Positions 37,145-46,273 of a stretch of DNA of 64,000 nt are shown here, one piece after another. The notes beneath the pieces were generated by a model, which worked only from the letters and a program-made list of their open reading frames with translations, did not search any database and was not told the origin of the DNA. Numbering within the stretch: the first letter of the stretch is position 1; every line of letters starts with the position of its first letter. The translations under genes and the position numbers were made by a program. Source of the DNA: Saprospiraceae bacterium (lineage in GTDB: Bacteria > Bacteroidota > Bacteroidia > Chitinophagales > Saprospiraceae); contig JADKGL010000027.1 in NCBI GenBank assembly GCA_016722295.1, positions 62,001 to 126,000 on the forward strand, given 5' to 3'.

Positions 37145-40100
37145 CTACTGCACCACCACCCTACAATAAGCCTTATTACCCCGATCATCTATCAAGTAAA
37201 CAAAATAAATACCCGCTTTTAACTCATCTCTTTGAATCGTAATATTACTGGCATTTGTGAAATAACTAATGTGATGTTTGCCTTCACTACTTGTTATATG
37301 ATATTGCAGATTTTTATTTTTCCAGTGATCTGGTAAAACTATTGTGCAAGACTCCGAGAATGGATTTGGGATGGCAGTGAGTTGTATCGTTTCTTGAGAT
37401 TTAATTTCTTTTGTTCCTAATATTGGGACCAATTGAATTTGTATGAGATTGGTAATAACGGGTTCGTTGAAATCAAAATAGATCGACGCTTCATTGAATA
37501 TTTTTGTGCCAAAATTGAGATCTTTTTTGGGCTTAATGTTGTATTTAAAATATCCATTGGATCCAATATAGTTAATGGAGCTATCTGGCAATAGTATATT
37601 TGCAAATTTTATCTCCATTGTACCATCATCTTTTAAGAAATAACTATAATCATGACTAGCAGAAATTGGTGTTAAACTACTCCAATCTAGATTGTAATCT
37701 AATTGATCTTTGATCACAACTGTAAAAGCAGTATCTGTTCCAGTATTTTGGAAACGGATGAGATATTCCAATACACTATCTGTCTTGTGAAAAGTAGTGC
37801 TTTGAATTCCATTGATGTAAACCATTTTGTCATTTGGATCAAAGGAACCAAGATTTTCTTCGCATAGAATTAATGTATCTGAAAGTAGAAGTGGCAGAAC
37901 ACAATCGTTCTGGTGTTCTAAAATTCCCTTTATGCAATGTTCTTGTTCTAAAGCCGCATCACAAGAAACCTTGAATGAAAAAATGATTTGGTAAACTTCT
38001 TCTACTTTAATTTTAGGAATAAGAAAAGTCCAAAGATTCCCAACTTTGCTTATTGGTGTGGTATTACAAGAGATGTCAATAAAATAGTCGTCGAGTAGAA
38101 CGTCAATTTTAGTATCTATTGCTTCAGTAGTACCATCATTGCGAATACTAACGAATGCCTGATTGTCACCAAAGCACCTTCTTAGCCTACTTAAACTTAA
38201 ACCTGTGACAAGATCGACACATTTTATTTTTGGTGTTATTACAAGACTATCTAAAGAAATTTTTTGATCGGGTAACACTTGAAGCTGCTTTGGAAAATTG
38301 CATAAATTCCAAATACCTTTTGGATCTTTTATTTTTACTTCGTAAATATCTTTATTAAGATACGCGAAATAGCCATTAGTAAAAGGTGAAAATGAATAAT
38401 AATTGTTTTGTCCAACCAATTCCAATTGTATATTTTTTGTAAAATATTCTGTATTATTGATTGTGCAGTCATCATTTTGATCAATAAAAATAGAGCAATT
38501 AAAATTAGCCAATTTTGGCTCAATCTTGTTACTGTATTGGTATAATTTTGAGTATTGCTTATGTGCATAGAGATAATCATTTTTTCCTTGGAATAAACTT
38601 ATGTAATCGTTCACTAGAAAATCCATTCCATCTAAACTTATAAAATATTCCTTATTTGTAAAAATATTGAATACTTTTATTTTATTTTCTAGCGAATTAA
38701 ATGTGTACATATTATCATAATTGTCTATAAATAATAATTGTTCACCGATCTGTAACTTAAATCCAAATAATGATTGACCATAATCATTTGTATAACCCAC
38801 AACATAATTGGCAAAATTTGGATCGCTTTCGAGCCAGTAAAAAACATTATTTGAACTTAGATAAGATTTTGTATGGTATAAAGCATCTTTTGCAATAAAA
38901 GAATTCCAATGTAATCCAAAATCAAAAGAATAATATATTTTTTTATCAACTTCTTGGCTATACATTATGTTTTGTTTTGATATTTGTATATCATATTGTA
39001 CAGCATGATCTATAGTGCCTACAGTATTCCAATTATCACCTTTGTCTTGTGACATTAATATCGAATCTAAAGAAAGGACGATAAGATTTTCTCTATTGTC
39101 TTGGAGCAACTCAAAAACTGAATTTTTACCAGGTAAAGACTTTTTTACAACAGTTTGAAAACGATCAGAAGTAAAATATATTGAATCTGAATAAAGTTCG
39201 GAAATGGCTATTGTGCCATCTGACCATGCAACATATTTGTTTCCATATCTTGAATTAATACGATTCCAAGTGTTTCCGCTATCGATCGAGAATTGTATTC
39301 CTCTATTCGTGTTTATGTAGTAATCTCCGTTCTTCAATATGTTTGCATTCAAAGAAGTTAGTTCTTTTAAGGGTAGAATGAGATGATTTGAACTTCCATT
39401 TGGTTCAAATAGCAATGCTTCAGAATAGGTGTTAACAAGAAGCGAACCATCATTTGAAATACTGATTTGATTGGTACCACTTATTGTTGTGGTATTTTGA
39501 ATTGAATTTAAATAAGTAGTACTCGCTTCCCAATTTAAACCATTGTCTCTTGAAATATAAAATTTACCTAGATATTCTGTAAGAATATTTCCATCATTTA
39601 ATTCTACAAAATTAGTGAACCTTAAATTAGTCGGATAATATTTTGTATTCCAAGTTTCGCCAAAATCATTAGAACATTTATAGTCCCGAGTGCCTAAGTC
39701 AAATAATGTACTTGATTTTTTATGGAAAAATAAATTTTGACAGCATCGGGTAACTAAAATTTCTCGTAACTGTGTCCCATCATCATTAAATTTCCATATT
39801 TTACCACTTGCTCCTAATGTTTGCCTGATGAAATTGTTATTATTACCAAGACATAGAAATTCAGCAGAATGTGTCCACCAGCTAGTTATTGGAATAAACG
39901 TCCCTCCATTTTTTGCAATATAAAATGTTTGAGTTTCCGCTAAGTAAATCGAATTTCCATCTGGGGAGAATCCAAAATCTAGTATCCCTGCAGGGCTTTC
40001 AAATTTTAATTCCCATGATTCATTTGTTAAGTTAAATTTATAGAGATTTACATTAGTTGACAAATAGATTTCTCCCTTTGGTGATTCTTTAATTTTTTTA

Positions 40101-40348
40101 TTTGAAATAGAAGAAGTGGTTGCTTGAATTCCAGTGGAATGTTCTATCCAAGTTTTTCCCTTATCTTTTGAAACTAAAAGCTTATCAGTTTTGGACAGGC
40201 AAAATATTTCAGCTTTCTCTTTAGTGATTACAGAAGTAACAACATCAGCTCCAATAGGACCGTTTAAAGATTTCCAAGATTGGGCAAAAGAAAATTTAAA
40301 TAATGAAAAAATCAAAAGCAGTAGGCATATATAATGTCTCTTGTGCAT
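37145..40348 (-). CDS. Giant T9SS-secreted beta-propeller-like protein, paralogue 2
   Basis: 1067 residues, same architecture as the downstream neighbour. Signal peptide ending FSFAQ, then SWKSLNGPIGAD; about 600 residues of Asp-box-like blades (SKDKGKTWIEH, SRDNGLNWEAS, SIDSGNTWNRI, SQDKGDNWNTV); a DQNDDCTINN segment; an FDPNDK domain; and a type-A T9SS C-terminal domain. The blade regions of the two proteins are clearly related but well diverged, while the last ~235 residues are nearly identical. Each gene has its own promoter box, so they may be expressed separately. The role is probably surface binding. The Asp-box repeats suggest a glycan-facing propeller but not necessarily a sialidase, since no catalytic residues are recognised. 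Confidence 0.8.
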   Translation of the reverse strand: MHKRHYICLLLLIFSLFKFSFAQSWKSLNGPIGADVVTSVITKEKAEIFCLSKTDKLLVSKDKGKTWIEHSTGIQATTSSISNKKIKESPKGEIYLSTNVNLYKFNLTNESWELKFESPAGILDFGFSPDGNSIYLAETQTFYIAKNGGTFIPITSWWTHSAEFLCLGNNNNFIRQTLGASGKIWKFNDDGTQLREILVTRCCQNLFFHKKSSTLFDLGTRDYKCSNDFGETWNTKYYPTNLRFTNFVELNDGNILTEYLGKFYISRDNGLNWEASTTYLNSIQNTTTISGTNQISISNDGSLLVNTYSEALLFEPNGSSNHLILPLKELTSLNANILKNGDYYINTNRGIQFSIDSGNTWNRINSRYGNKYVAWSDGTIAISELYSDSIYFTSDRFQTVVKKSLPGKNSVFELLQDNRENLIVLSLDSILMSQDKGDNWNTVGTIDHAVQYDIQISKQNIMYSQEVDKKIYYSFDFGLHWNSFIAKDALYHTKSYLSSNNVFYWLESDPNFANYVVGYTNDYGQSLFGFKLQIGEQLLFIDNYDNMYTFNSLENKIKVFNIFTNKEYFISLDGMDFLVNDYISLFQGKNDYLYAHKQYSKLYQYSNKIEPKLANFNCSIFIDQNDDCTINNTEYFTKNIQLELVGQNNYYSFSPFTNGYFAYLNKDIYEVKIKDPKGIWNLCNFPKQLQVLPDQKISLDSLVITPKIKCVDLVTGLSLSRLRRCFGDNQAFVSIRNDGTTEAIDTKIDVLLDDYFIDISCNTTPISKVGNLWTFLIPKIKVEEVYQIIFSFKVSCDAALEQEHCIKGILEHQNDCVLPLLLSDTLILCEENLGSFDPNDKMVYINGIQSTTFHKTDSVLEYLIRFQNTGTDTAFTVVIKDQLDYNLDWSSLTPISASHDYSYFLKDDGTMEIKFANILLPDSSINYIGSNGYFKYNIKPKKDLNFGTKIFNEASIYFDFNEPVITNLIQIQLVPILGTKEIKSQETIQLTAIPNPFSESCTIVLPDHWKNKNLQYHITSSEGKHHISYFTNASNITIQRDELKAGIYFVYLIDDRGNKAYCRVVVQ
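37146..37850. repeat. Near-identical direct repeat, copy 2 (3' end of paralogue 2)
   Basis: Partner of 33831-34535. The contrast with the diverged 5' parts suggests recent gene conversion or recombination. Confidence 0.8.
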
Positions 40349-40369
40349 AGTTCAGGTATTTTAGTAGTT

Positions 40370-40377
40370 CAAATCTA
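40370..40377 (-). promoter_or_regulatory. -7 promoter box (TAGATTTG) for paralogue 2
   Basis: Minus-strand TAGATTTG, 21 bases before the ATG at 40348, in the same context as the box of paralogue 1. Confidence 0.5.
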
Positions 40378-40883
40378 ATTATTTAAATTAATAATTTTAA
40401 AACTTTAACATATGTTTATTTTGTTGACTATTTTATTGATTGATAATGAGTAATTTGTATTTTTAAGCATGGATTGATTTTGAGATTTACAACTATGTTT
40501 TTAGGATGCAATTAAACTTTTAAAGTCTGATTAGAATGAAGTTCTACAAAATATAAGTTTAAATCTTTGGGTAGAATCATCATTATTCGAGGGATAAAAC
40601 TTAATCAACTGAGTTTACAGTGAAAGATGAGTAAAGGTGATTTGTTATATTTTTGTTTTACTACGTTCCCAGCCGCTCACGAACTAAGTATAACCGTTTG
40701 CTAAATAGAATTTATCTTATCATAGGAATTAAAGATATTTGTCACTGTATTTTGAAAAATTATTAGCGGTTAATTATTTTTTAAAATGTTTTCAACTTGT
40801 TTATACTTTGTTGCTTTGGCTTTAGATACGTACATTTATCTGAAGCCAATTTTTTTAATAAATAAATAGGATCACTAATGATA
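40378..40883. other. Intergenic region without recognisable gene
   Basis: About 500 bp of AT-rich sequence between two minus-strand genes. Both strands are closed by frequent stops. No RNA gene, repeat or transposase relic was identified. Confidence 0.5.
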
Positions 40884-41426
40884 TTACAAGAAAAAATTCC
40901 AGTGACAACGTAAATAGATTCCAGCGGGATAGCTGGGTTGGAATGAATCGTTTATTGGAATGATACCTTGCATCCCTAGTTCAAATATAAAAGATCTATT
41001 TAGGCGGTTCATTCTGGAGGTCTCACGAGCCCAGCCAAATGATGGTATAAAAGATTGGAGATCGCCAAACAGGAAGCTACCTCGCATGGCTATACCATTT
41101 GCACGAATTTTAGTCTTCTTGCGTGTTTCTTTTATATATTTTTTACCAAAATAAGTAAATCCACCTGCTAAAATAAAACCTGTTGAAAATGTATAATTGT
41201 CATTGGCATCTTGAATCACGATTCCTGTGTAATAAGGCCCAATATCAAATACATGTTTTGGTGAAAGATAATATCGCACAGGCACTCCAAATCCATCCAG
41301 AATTGAGATTCCAATACTTAATTTTTTGCCATTGTCATTAAATTCGAAGCTTTCATCATTTTCTTGACTAAAGGATACACTTAGAATTGAAAAGAAAAGA
41401 TTAAACAAAAGTAATTTTAGTTTCAT
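40884..41426 (-). CDS. Small outer-membrane beta-barrel protein
   Basis: 180 residues with a signal peptide (1-20, ending VSFSQ) and alternating beta strands with glycine/aromatic pattern (KLSIGISILDGFG, VRYYLSPKHVFDIGPYY, FSTGFILAGGFTYFG, SFIFELGMQGIIPI). It ends in an aromatic-rich strand (LRCHWNFFL), as barrels inserted by the BAM machinery do. The size suggests an eight-stranded opacity/OmpX-like barrel. No neighbours hint at a function. A near match to the promoter box (TACTTTAG) lies about 37 bases upstream on the minus strand. Confidence 0.65.
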   Translation of the reverse strand: MKLKLLLFNLFFSILSVSFSQENDESFEFNDNGKKLSIGISILDGFGVPVRYYLSPKHVFDIGPYYTGIVIQDANDNYTFSTGFILAGGFTYFGKKYIKETRKKTKIRANGIAMRGSFLFGDLQSFIPSFGWARETSRMNRLNRSFIFELGMQGIIPINDSFQPSYPAGIYLRCHWNFFL

Positions 41427-41736
41427 AATTCAATTTGTTAAAGTTTTTCGTTAAATGTGGCTCTAAAGTAGTTCGATTTAGTAGAATTGCTTCTTAAAAA
41501 AATCTTAAAGTTTGTAATGTTAACTCCAGTTATTCCAATTTCTTTTTCTCTTAATGCTCGCTAAGATTCAAATTACTTGAATATAAAATAAGAAGTAGGT
41601 AATAATACTAGCTTCAATTTTCATAAGGAATTTTAGTGAAGACGAAAGCATAAATGGATGGAAGCCAATTTATCCAATTAGTAAAAATTGGCAAAACATA
41701 AGTCAAAAAAATATTAGAAAAATTTTAAAATTTGAT

Positions 41737-41744
41737 TATCTTTG
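41737..41744 (+). promoter_or_regulatory. -7 promoter box (TATCTTTG), decides the start of the next gene
   Basis: TATCTTTG ends 8 bases before the first possible ATG (41752), so transcription would start almost on it. The ATG at 41797 keeps a normal leader and a clean signal peptide and is preferred. Confidence 0.5.
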
Positions 41745-41796
41745 TTTGTAAATGAATCGAGAAGATTCAGAATTATCATTACTAAAAATCCTAATT

Positions 41797-43323
41797 ATGA
41801 AACAATTTAACTTGTCCTTATCATTTTTCTTACTTTTTTTAGCTTGTAGTTTTGGCCAGAAAGTGGATTTCATTAAAGTCTTTGGGAAGCCTGGATATGA
41901 GGATATTCGAAGTATGGTTTTTGTTGAAGAAAAGGATCAGATTGTTTTTACAGGTCTAACCATGACAGCAAATGATCCTGAAGGTGATGTTTATTTATGT
42001 AGCATGGATGCTCGGGGCGAAATAGTAAAATATGATATTTATGGTAAGAAAAAAGAGGATGGAGGCAATGGAATACTAAAAACTTCAGATGGTGGTTTTT
42101 TAATTTCTGGTCATACAGAGTTGCCAATTAAAGGAATTGAATGTGATGCCATGGCAACTAAAATAAATTCCTATGGTGAGTTAGAATGGCAGGTCAATTT
42201 AGGTGATTCCATAGATGAGACATCATATGCTGCAGTAGAAGATCAGCTGGGAAACTTTTGGGTTGTTGGTACTAGGAAGATAGAATATTCGAATAGGGAT
42301 GTATCAGTTGGGATTTTATTTAAACTGGATAAAACTGGTGATCTTGTAAAAACTCTAGTATTGCCTTATTCCTTTGTCCAAGTCGCTCCGAATAGTGGTC
42401 CATTAGACAATAAAGTAAATAGGAGAGCAATACGTGTTTATCAAGTTGAAGAAAACTATCTCATGGTTGGAGGTATTATTCCATATCTTGCAAGTGTTGA
42501 AAATGGACATAGTGGCTTTTCATCATCATCGGTTTTATGGAAAATTAATATGGATTCAATTAAAATTGAGAATGAGATTCGTATTCCATCGCACAATAGT
42601 TCTTTTACAACCAAATTGAATGATATGTTTGTAGATACACACAGAGATAAAATATTAGTTTTTGGTACATCTGGTTTTTCTGAAACTAAAAAGGATACTA
42701 TATTAAGTGGGCATCTTTGGATTGGTTCTGTATGTTATTCTAATTTGAGGTCAGATTCTACATTTGTATCACCTTTTGATACCAAAATAAAAGGATCAGT
42801 TCGCGCAGCAGTTTTGGGCCAAGATGGCAAAATACGTTTGTGTGGAGAGATTTATGATAGTCTTCAAACTAAAGCATTTTGGGCAGTCTTAAATCAAAAG
42901 TATGAATTAGAAAAATGGGATTACATAGATTTGAGTAATAATTCTACTGCTTCAAGTATTAGCATAGGTAAAGAAAATGATATCTTCATTGGAGGACAAA
43001 CATGGACTCCTGAAGAAAGTCAAATGTTCGTAACAAGAATTTTTCCTTTTGAAGCTACAGGAGTAAATAGTTTCAAGCCTTCTGTTTTTAGTGTAGGTTA
43101 TTTAGCTAGTGCTAAAAAAATTGTCATCAATACGAATCAACTAGGTTTAGTAGATCCATGTTCGTTTCAAATGATTAACAAAAATGGAATGAAAATTCTG
43201 AATCAAGAAATATATAATCCAACTACTGAAATTGATCTAACTAACCTAGCTGCAGGTATCTACTTCTTTCAAATATATAGCAAGGAAGGAAATCTACAAA
43301 CTGGAAAAGTTGTTATTCATTAG
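41797..43323 (+). CDS. T9SS-secreted beta-propeller-like protein
   Basis: 508 residues from the preferred start (MKQFNLSLSFFLLFLACSFGQ is the signal peptide; an upstream in-frame ATG at 41752 would bury it). The body consists of repeated propeller-like units of the type found in Bacteroidota PQQ/Kelch-like cargo (GGNGILKTSDGGFLISGHTE, EWQVNLGDS, DQLGNFWVVGTRK, HRDKILVFGTSG, ENDIFIGGQTW). The last ~75 residues form a type-A T9SS C-terminal domain (FQMINKNGMKIL, then LAAGIYFFQIYSKEG, KVVIH). Presumably it is displayed on the cell surface. No enzymatic site is visible. Confidence 0.78.
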   Translation: MKQFNLSLSFFLLFLACSFGQKVDFIKVFGKPGYEDIRSMVFVEEKDQIVFTGLTMTANDPEGDVYLCSMDARGEIVKYDIYGKKKEDGGNGILKTSDGGFLISGHTELPIKGIECDAMATKINSYGELEWQVNLGDSIDETSYAAVEDQLGNFWVVGTRKIEYSNRDVSVGILFKLDKTGDLVKTLVLPYSFVQVAPNSGPLDNKVNRRAIRVYQVEENYLMVGGIIPYLASVENGHSGFSSSSVLWKINMDSIKIENEIRIPSHNSSFTTKLNDMFVDTHRDKILVFGTSGFSETKKDTILSGHLWIGSVCYSNLRSDSTFVSPFDTKIKGSVRAAVLGQDGKIRLCGEIYDSLQTKAFWAVLNQKYELEKWDYIDLSNNSTASSISIGKENDIFIGGQTWTPEESQMFVTRIFPFEATGVNSFKPSVFSVGYLASAKKIVINTNQLGLVDPCSFQMINKNGMKILNQEIYNPTTEIDLTNLAAGIYFFQIYSKEGNLQTGKVVIH

Positions 43324-43331
43324 TGTTTAGA

Positions 43332-43370
43332 ATTTTATGAAAAAGGCAATATTTTTAAAATTCATAAAAT
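43332..43370. terminator. Candidate bidirectional terminator
   Basis: Perfect 10-bp inverted repeat ATTTTATGAA / TTCATAAAAT around a 19-base loop, placed between two convergent genes. The stem is AT-only, so it is weak on its own. Confidence 0.35.
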
Positions 43371-43383
43371 GTTCATTACGAAA

Positions 43384-44127
43384 TTAGTCATCGACAAATA
43401 CTTCGTATATGATTTTAGTAAGCAGAAGTTTAATTTTATTCAGGTTTTCGATATTTGAGATTTTTAAAGTATAAAGTAGTCGATTTGAATTGACTTGGAT
43501 GAATCCAATTTTTTGAAAATGTTCAATTTGGCTTTTCCAAATATGATGATTTTTAAGCATAAATTTGATGTTAGGGATAATGATGTTTACATGATTCTTT
43601 TTATAAAAGAATTGTAGATAAAAATTGATCGAACGATTTAAAATTAACTTAAATTGAGAAATTCTTTTGGCAGTAAGGTCGTCGAGTATATTAGTGAGAA
43701 CCTGATTTTCTAAGTTTAATGTGTTTTCAATTGGTTGTTTGTGTAATTGATCAAGTTTTTTTATTAAATCATTTAAATTTTGATTGAGTATGTTTAAATA
43801 CTGATTTAGCCATTTTTGTTTAACTTCTTCTGAATCGCGTATTTTTATATGCGATTTATAATTGCTTCCATTTTTTTTCAACTCTTCTATTCTTGTTTCT
43901 ATAATTGAAATTTGTCTTTGAATTGATTTTTTTTGAGAGTAAAGTGGATCTTTGATTTTATAAAGTTTGTCGAGGATTCTATTGGTTTTGAATAAAGCTT
44001 GTTGATGGTAATGAGCAGATAGATAATCTGGACCTTCCACATCTATAAGGCATTCTTGTATCATGGATTCCAACTGCGATTTTTCATGTTCATAAAGTGC
44101 TATGCATATATCGAGATCATTTTCCAT
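43384..44127 (-). CDS. Hypothetical protein with coiled-coil region
   Basis: 247 residues, no signal peptide, intact. The first half is charged and helical with heptad-like stretches (about residues 60-135: KKSIQRQISIIETRIEELKK, NILNQNLNDLIKKLDQL). The second half mixes basic and aromatic residues (FYLQFFYKKNHVNIIIP, SNRLLYTLKISN). No family is recognised. It is probably cytoplasmic. It lies 32 bases downstream of a frameshift-prone gene in a patch of hypothetical genes. Confidence 0.55.
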   Translation of the reverse strand: MENDLDICIALYEHEKSQLESMIQECLIDVEGPDYLSAHYHQQALFKTNRILDKLYKIKDPLYSQKKSIQRQISIIETRIEELKKNGSNYKSHIKIRDSEEVKQKWLNQYLNILNQNLNDLIKKLDQLHKQPIENTLNLENQVLTNILDDLTAKRISQFKLILNRSINFYLQFFYKKNHVNIIIPNIKFMLKNHHIWKSQIEHFQKIGFIQVNSNRLLYTLKISNIENLNKIKLLLTKIIYEVFVDD

Positions 44128-44159
44128 AGGCTATGTTTTTATTTCTATATAAGTGCAAT

Positions 44160-44711
44160 TTATTTGAAGCGCATATTGACATGATGTGTCATGTCAGCCT
44201 TTGTATATGAGAATCTATGTGTATATTTTTTGTAAATGTTTGGTGTTAAGGCTGTTTTGTTTTTATATGTAAAGGTCAAAGTATCTGAATTTGCAGTATT
44301 CATTATCTTTATTTTTTCTTCAGCATTGGGGAATGTATCTCTGCCTTCAAAAATTACAACTTCTAAACATGGATATTCCCATTTTATCATTACTTCAAAT
44401 TCTCCTTTAGAGTTTGTAGTAATTTTTTCGTTTGTTCTGTTATAAAATAAGTTGAACGTTTTGTTTCTGATTGGAATTCTGAATTTATTGTATGCTATAC
44501 CTTGGATATAGTATTCTCCTCTTGATCCCTTAAAATTTGAGCTTTGCAATGGAGATAGACAGATGCAAAGGATAAGGTTATATTTAGTTTTATAGTTTGC
44601 ATGATAGATAAGTCTAATCAAAAGAAAGATGAATTGAAAGCTAAATAATTTAGCCTTCAATAGTGTAATTTCGAAATGGTTACAAAGCTGATTATTAATC
44701 TCCAATCTCAC
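44160..44711 (-). CDS. Putative carboxypeptidase-regulatory-like protein, start uncertain
   Basis: 183 codons. The C-terminal half has the pattern of a small CarboxypepD_reg-type beta domain (GIAYNKFRIPIRNKTFNLFY, TNSKGEFEVMIKW). The first ~60 codons look unnatural for a protein start. In another frame the ATG at 44600-44602 begins a plausible signal peptide (MQTIKLNITLSFASVYLHCKAQ-type), which would join this frame through a one-base shift near 44540. The gene may therefore be frameshifted. It overlaps the SIMPL gene upstream by 17 bases. Confidence 0.45.
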   Translation of the reverse strand: MRLEINNQLCNHFEITLLKAKLFSFQFIFLLIRLIYHANYKTKYNLILCICLSPLQSSNFKGSRGEYYIQGIAYNKFRIPIRNKTFNLFYNRTNEKITTNSKGEFEVMIKWEYPCLEVVIFEGRDTFPNAEEKIKIMNTANSDTLTFTYKNKTALTPNIYKKYTHRFSYTKADMTHHVNMRFK

Positions 44712-45390
44712 AAGAGATATACATAGAATAAGTTGAAGTCTCCATCAGCTCAGGATATAAATCTAAGTAATCAAAATCAATAATGTGACCACTATTGGAT
44801 CTATTCCAGTAATTATCTTCTTTCAAAATTCCATCATCATAAATGCTATACAGTTGAGCTTGTTCCGTATCATCATCAATATGTAGGGTTCTAATATATT
44901 TTTTTCCTATAAACTTAGCTAATTTAGCCGCTTTAATTTCTGCATCTTTTACAGCATTAATTGCATTTGAGATATCTTCTTCAGCAGATAATTTTTTGAA
45001 TATGGGAACTATTTGATTTAAATTGATCAAATTTGAATTTAAATTTAACAAAGTGTCTATCAATATTAAATCTTTAGTAATTACTTTTTTTTCTTTCACA
45101 CAGTTATAGCCAAAGTCAGCGTTCTTTAAATTAAGGCCATTCTCTTCAAGTTTATAAACATTTTTGTCAAATTTTCTTAAAATATTACCTAACATATTTT
45201 CAATTTCAGCCATTGAAATGGGTTCAATATTCATCATACATTGCCCTGGACTTTCTTTGAGTATAAGTTTCGAAACTATATGATTCTATTGGTCTAATAA
45301 CCTCAATCATTCCCATTACCCAAATTGTATCTTTTTGTGAATATAAATGTCCACTCAGAAAAAACAAAATATCAAATTTAGAACTTTCAT
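44695..45390 (-). pseudogene. SIMPL-domain (DUF541) gene with two frameshifts
   Basis: The longest open frame (44695-45237) lacks an export signal, but the region upstream completes a SIMPL protein. An ATG at 45388-45390 directly follows the TAA of the first SIMPL gene and starts MKVLNLIFCFF. One added T in the minus-strand T6 run (45359-45364) continues it as LSGHLYSQKDTIWVMGMIEV, a signal peptide plus first strand. A second shift near 45270-45285 leads into the open frame. That frame then carries the family helix AVKDAEIKAAKLAKFIGKKYI, like AVEDAKRKAEALAKQNNKKIG in its neighbour. Either a decaying tandem duplicate or a gene hit by assembly errors. Confidence 0.6.
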
Positions 45391-46026
45391 TTAATCTAAC
45401 AATTCAAAGATTACATTTATAGAATACTTTAAATCAATGCTAGATTTTGAATCATAGCTTTCTGGAGCTTTCCTGCAACAACCTCCAGACCGATCTTCTA
45501 ATGAAATTATTCGACCTATTTTTTTATTGTTTTGTTTCGCTAAAGCCTCTGCTTTTCTCTTGGCATCCTCAACGGCACATTGGTACCATTTTATCTTCTG
45601 TCGCTTGTGTGATTTGATTAAAATCAAAATCAATTTTTCGACCGACACACCATCAACTGATAGTTTATAAATTTTTTCAGCTTCTGCAAGATTTTTTAAC
45701 CTGAGTGTTATATGCTCAGTGATTGTTTTATCATAATTACCCCGATAATTTTTATAATCGAAATCTGAGCGGATGTCATTAGTATTAAAATTAGATTGCT
45801 TTAATTTCTCGACTAATTCTGCTTTGATTTGTTCTATGCATTTATATCGTATTTGCCTATACTGGTCAGGTTGTACTCCAGTTATTTTTATCTTTACAGA
45901 AAGATCGGTATATTGAAACGTTTCTGTGCAGTTTCCGACAATTCGAATGATATTCTGTTTGAAATCCTGAGCTATTAGAGTCTGAGTAAAAAGTAAAAAG
46001 ATGAAGGTTTTTAAAATTAGATTCAT
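45391..46026 (-). CDS. SIMPL domain-containing (DUF541) exported protein
   Basis: 211 residues from the preferred start at 46026, which gives a clean signal peptide (MNLILKTFIFLLFTQTLIAQ) and sits behind a promoter box. The open frame itself extends to 46062. SIMPL features are IIRIVGNCTETFQYTDLSVKIKITG and the C-terminal helix AVEDAKRKAEALAKQNNKKIG followed by IISLED. Family members are periplasmic or surface proteins of largely unknown role that form ring-like oligomers in some bacteria. A paired cysteine (GGCCRK) lies near residue 186. A second, damaged SIMPL gene begins directly after its stop codon. Confidence 0.75.
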   Translation of the reverse strand: MNLILKTFIFLLFTQTLIAQDFKQNIIRIVGNCTETFQYTDLSVKIKITGVQPDQYRQIRYKCIEQIKAELVEKLKQSNFNTNDIRSDFDYKNYRGNYDKTITEHITLRLKNLAEAEKIYKLSVDGVSVEKLILILIKSHKRQKIKWYQCAVEDAKRKAEALAKQNNKKIGRIISLEDRSGGCCRKAPESYDSKSSIDLKYSINVIFELLD

Positions 46027-46047
46027 TGTATTAAATTTAATTATTAA

Positions 46048-46055
46048 CAAAAGTA
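46048..46055 (-). promoter_or_regulatory. -7 promoter box (TACTTTTG) for the SIMPL genes
   Basis: Minus-strand TACTTTTG ends 21 bases before the ATG at 46026 and lies inside the longer open frame, which supports the later start. Confidence 0.5.
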
Positions 46056-46095
46056 AACACAATTGTGAATTTTTTTGAAAATATTATTAATTTCT

Positions 46096-46250
46096 TTTGT
46101 TTTCGCAATATCGGCTGTGCTCCTTAGTAAGGAGCTATTTCGACTGAAGAGATGGACTTTGGTCTCTCAAATGAGCTAAACCATGCTGAACCAATTCGTT
46201 TTTTTTCTCAATTTCCTTTGCAATTCTCAGATTATTGCTAATTTCACAGA
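46096..46250 (+). repeat. Structured intergenic element, copy A
   Basis: About 150 bp alignable over its length with 47437-47584. Shared blocks include AGTAAGGAGCT, CGACTG, TCAAATGAGCTAAA, ATTCGTTTTTTT, AATTTCCTTTGCA and TTTCACAGA. A hairpin GCTCCTT-AGT-AAGGAGC (46129-46145) has a perfect 7-bp stem. The T-run and the TTCCTTTGCA box follow in both copies. It precedes a decayed T9SS gene. Confidence 0.65.
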
Positions 46251-46273
46251 TATACAATATAACTTATGAAAAA

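Noticed and set aside
40378..40883. Search for tRNA or small RNA in the longest clean gap
   Set aside because: No cloverleaf-compatible arms, CCA end or strong hairpin was seen.
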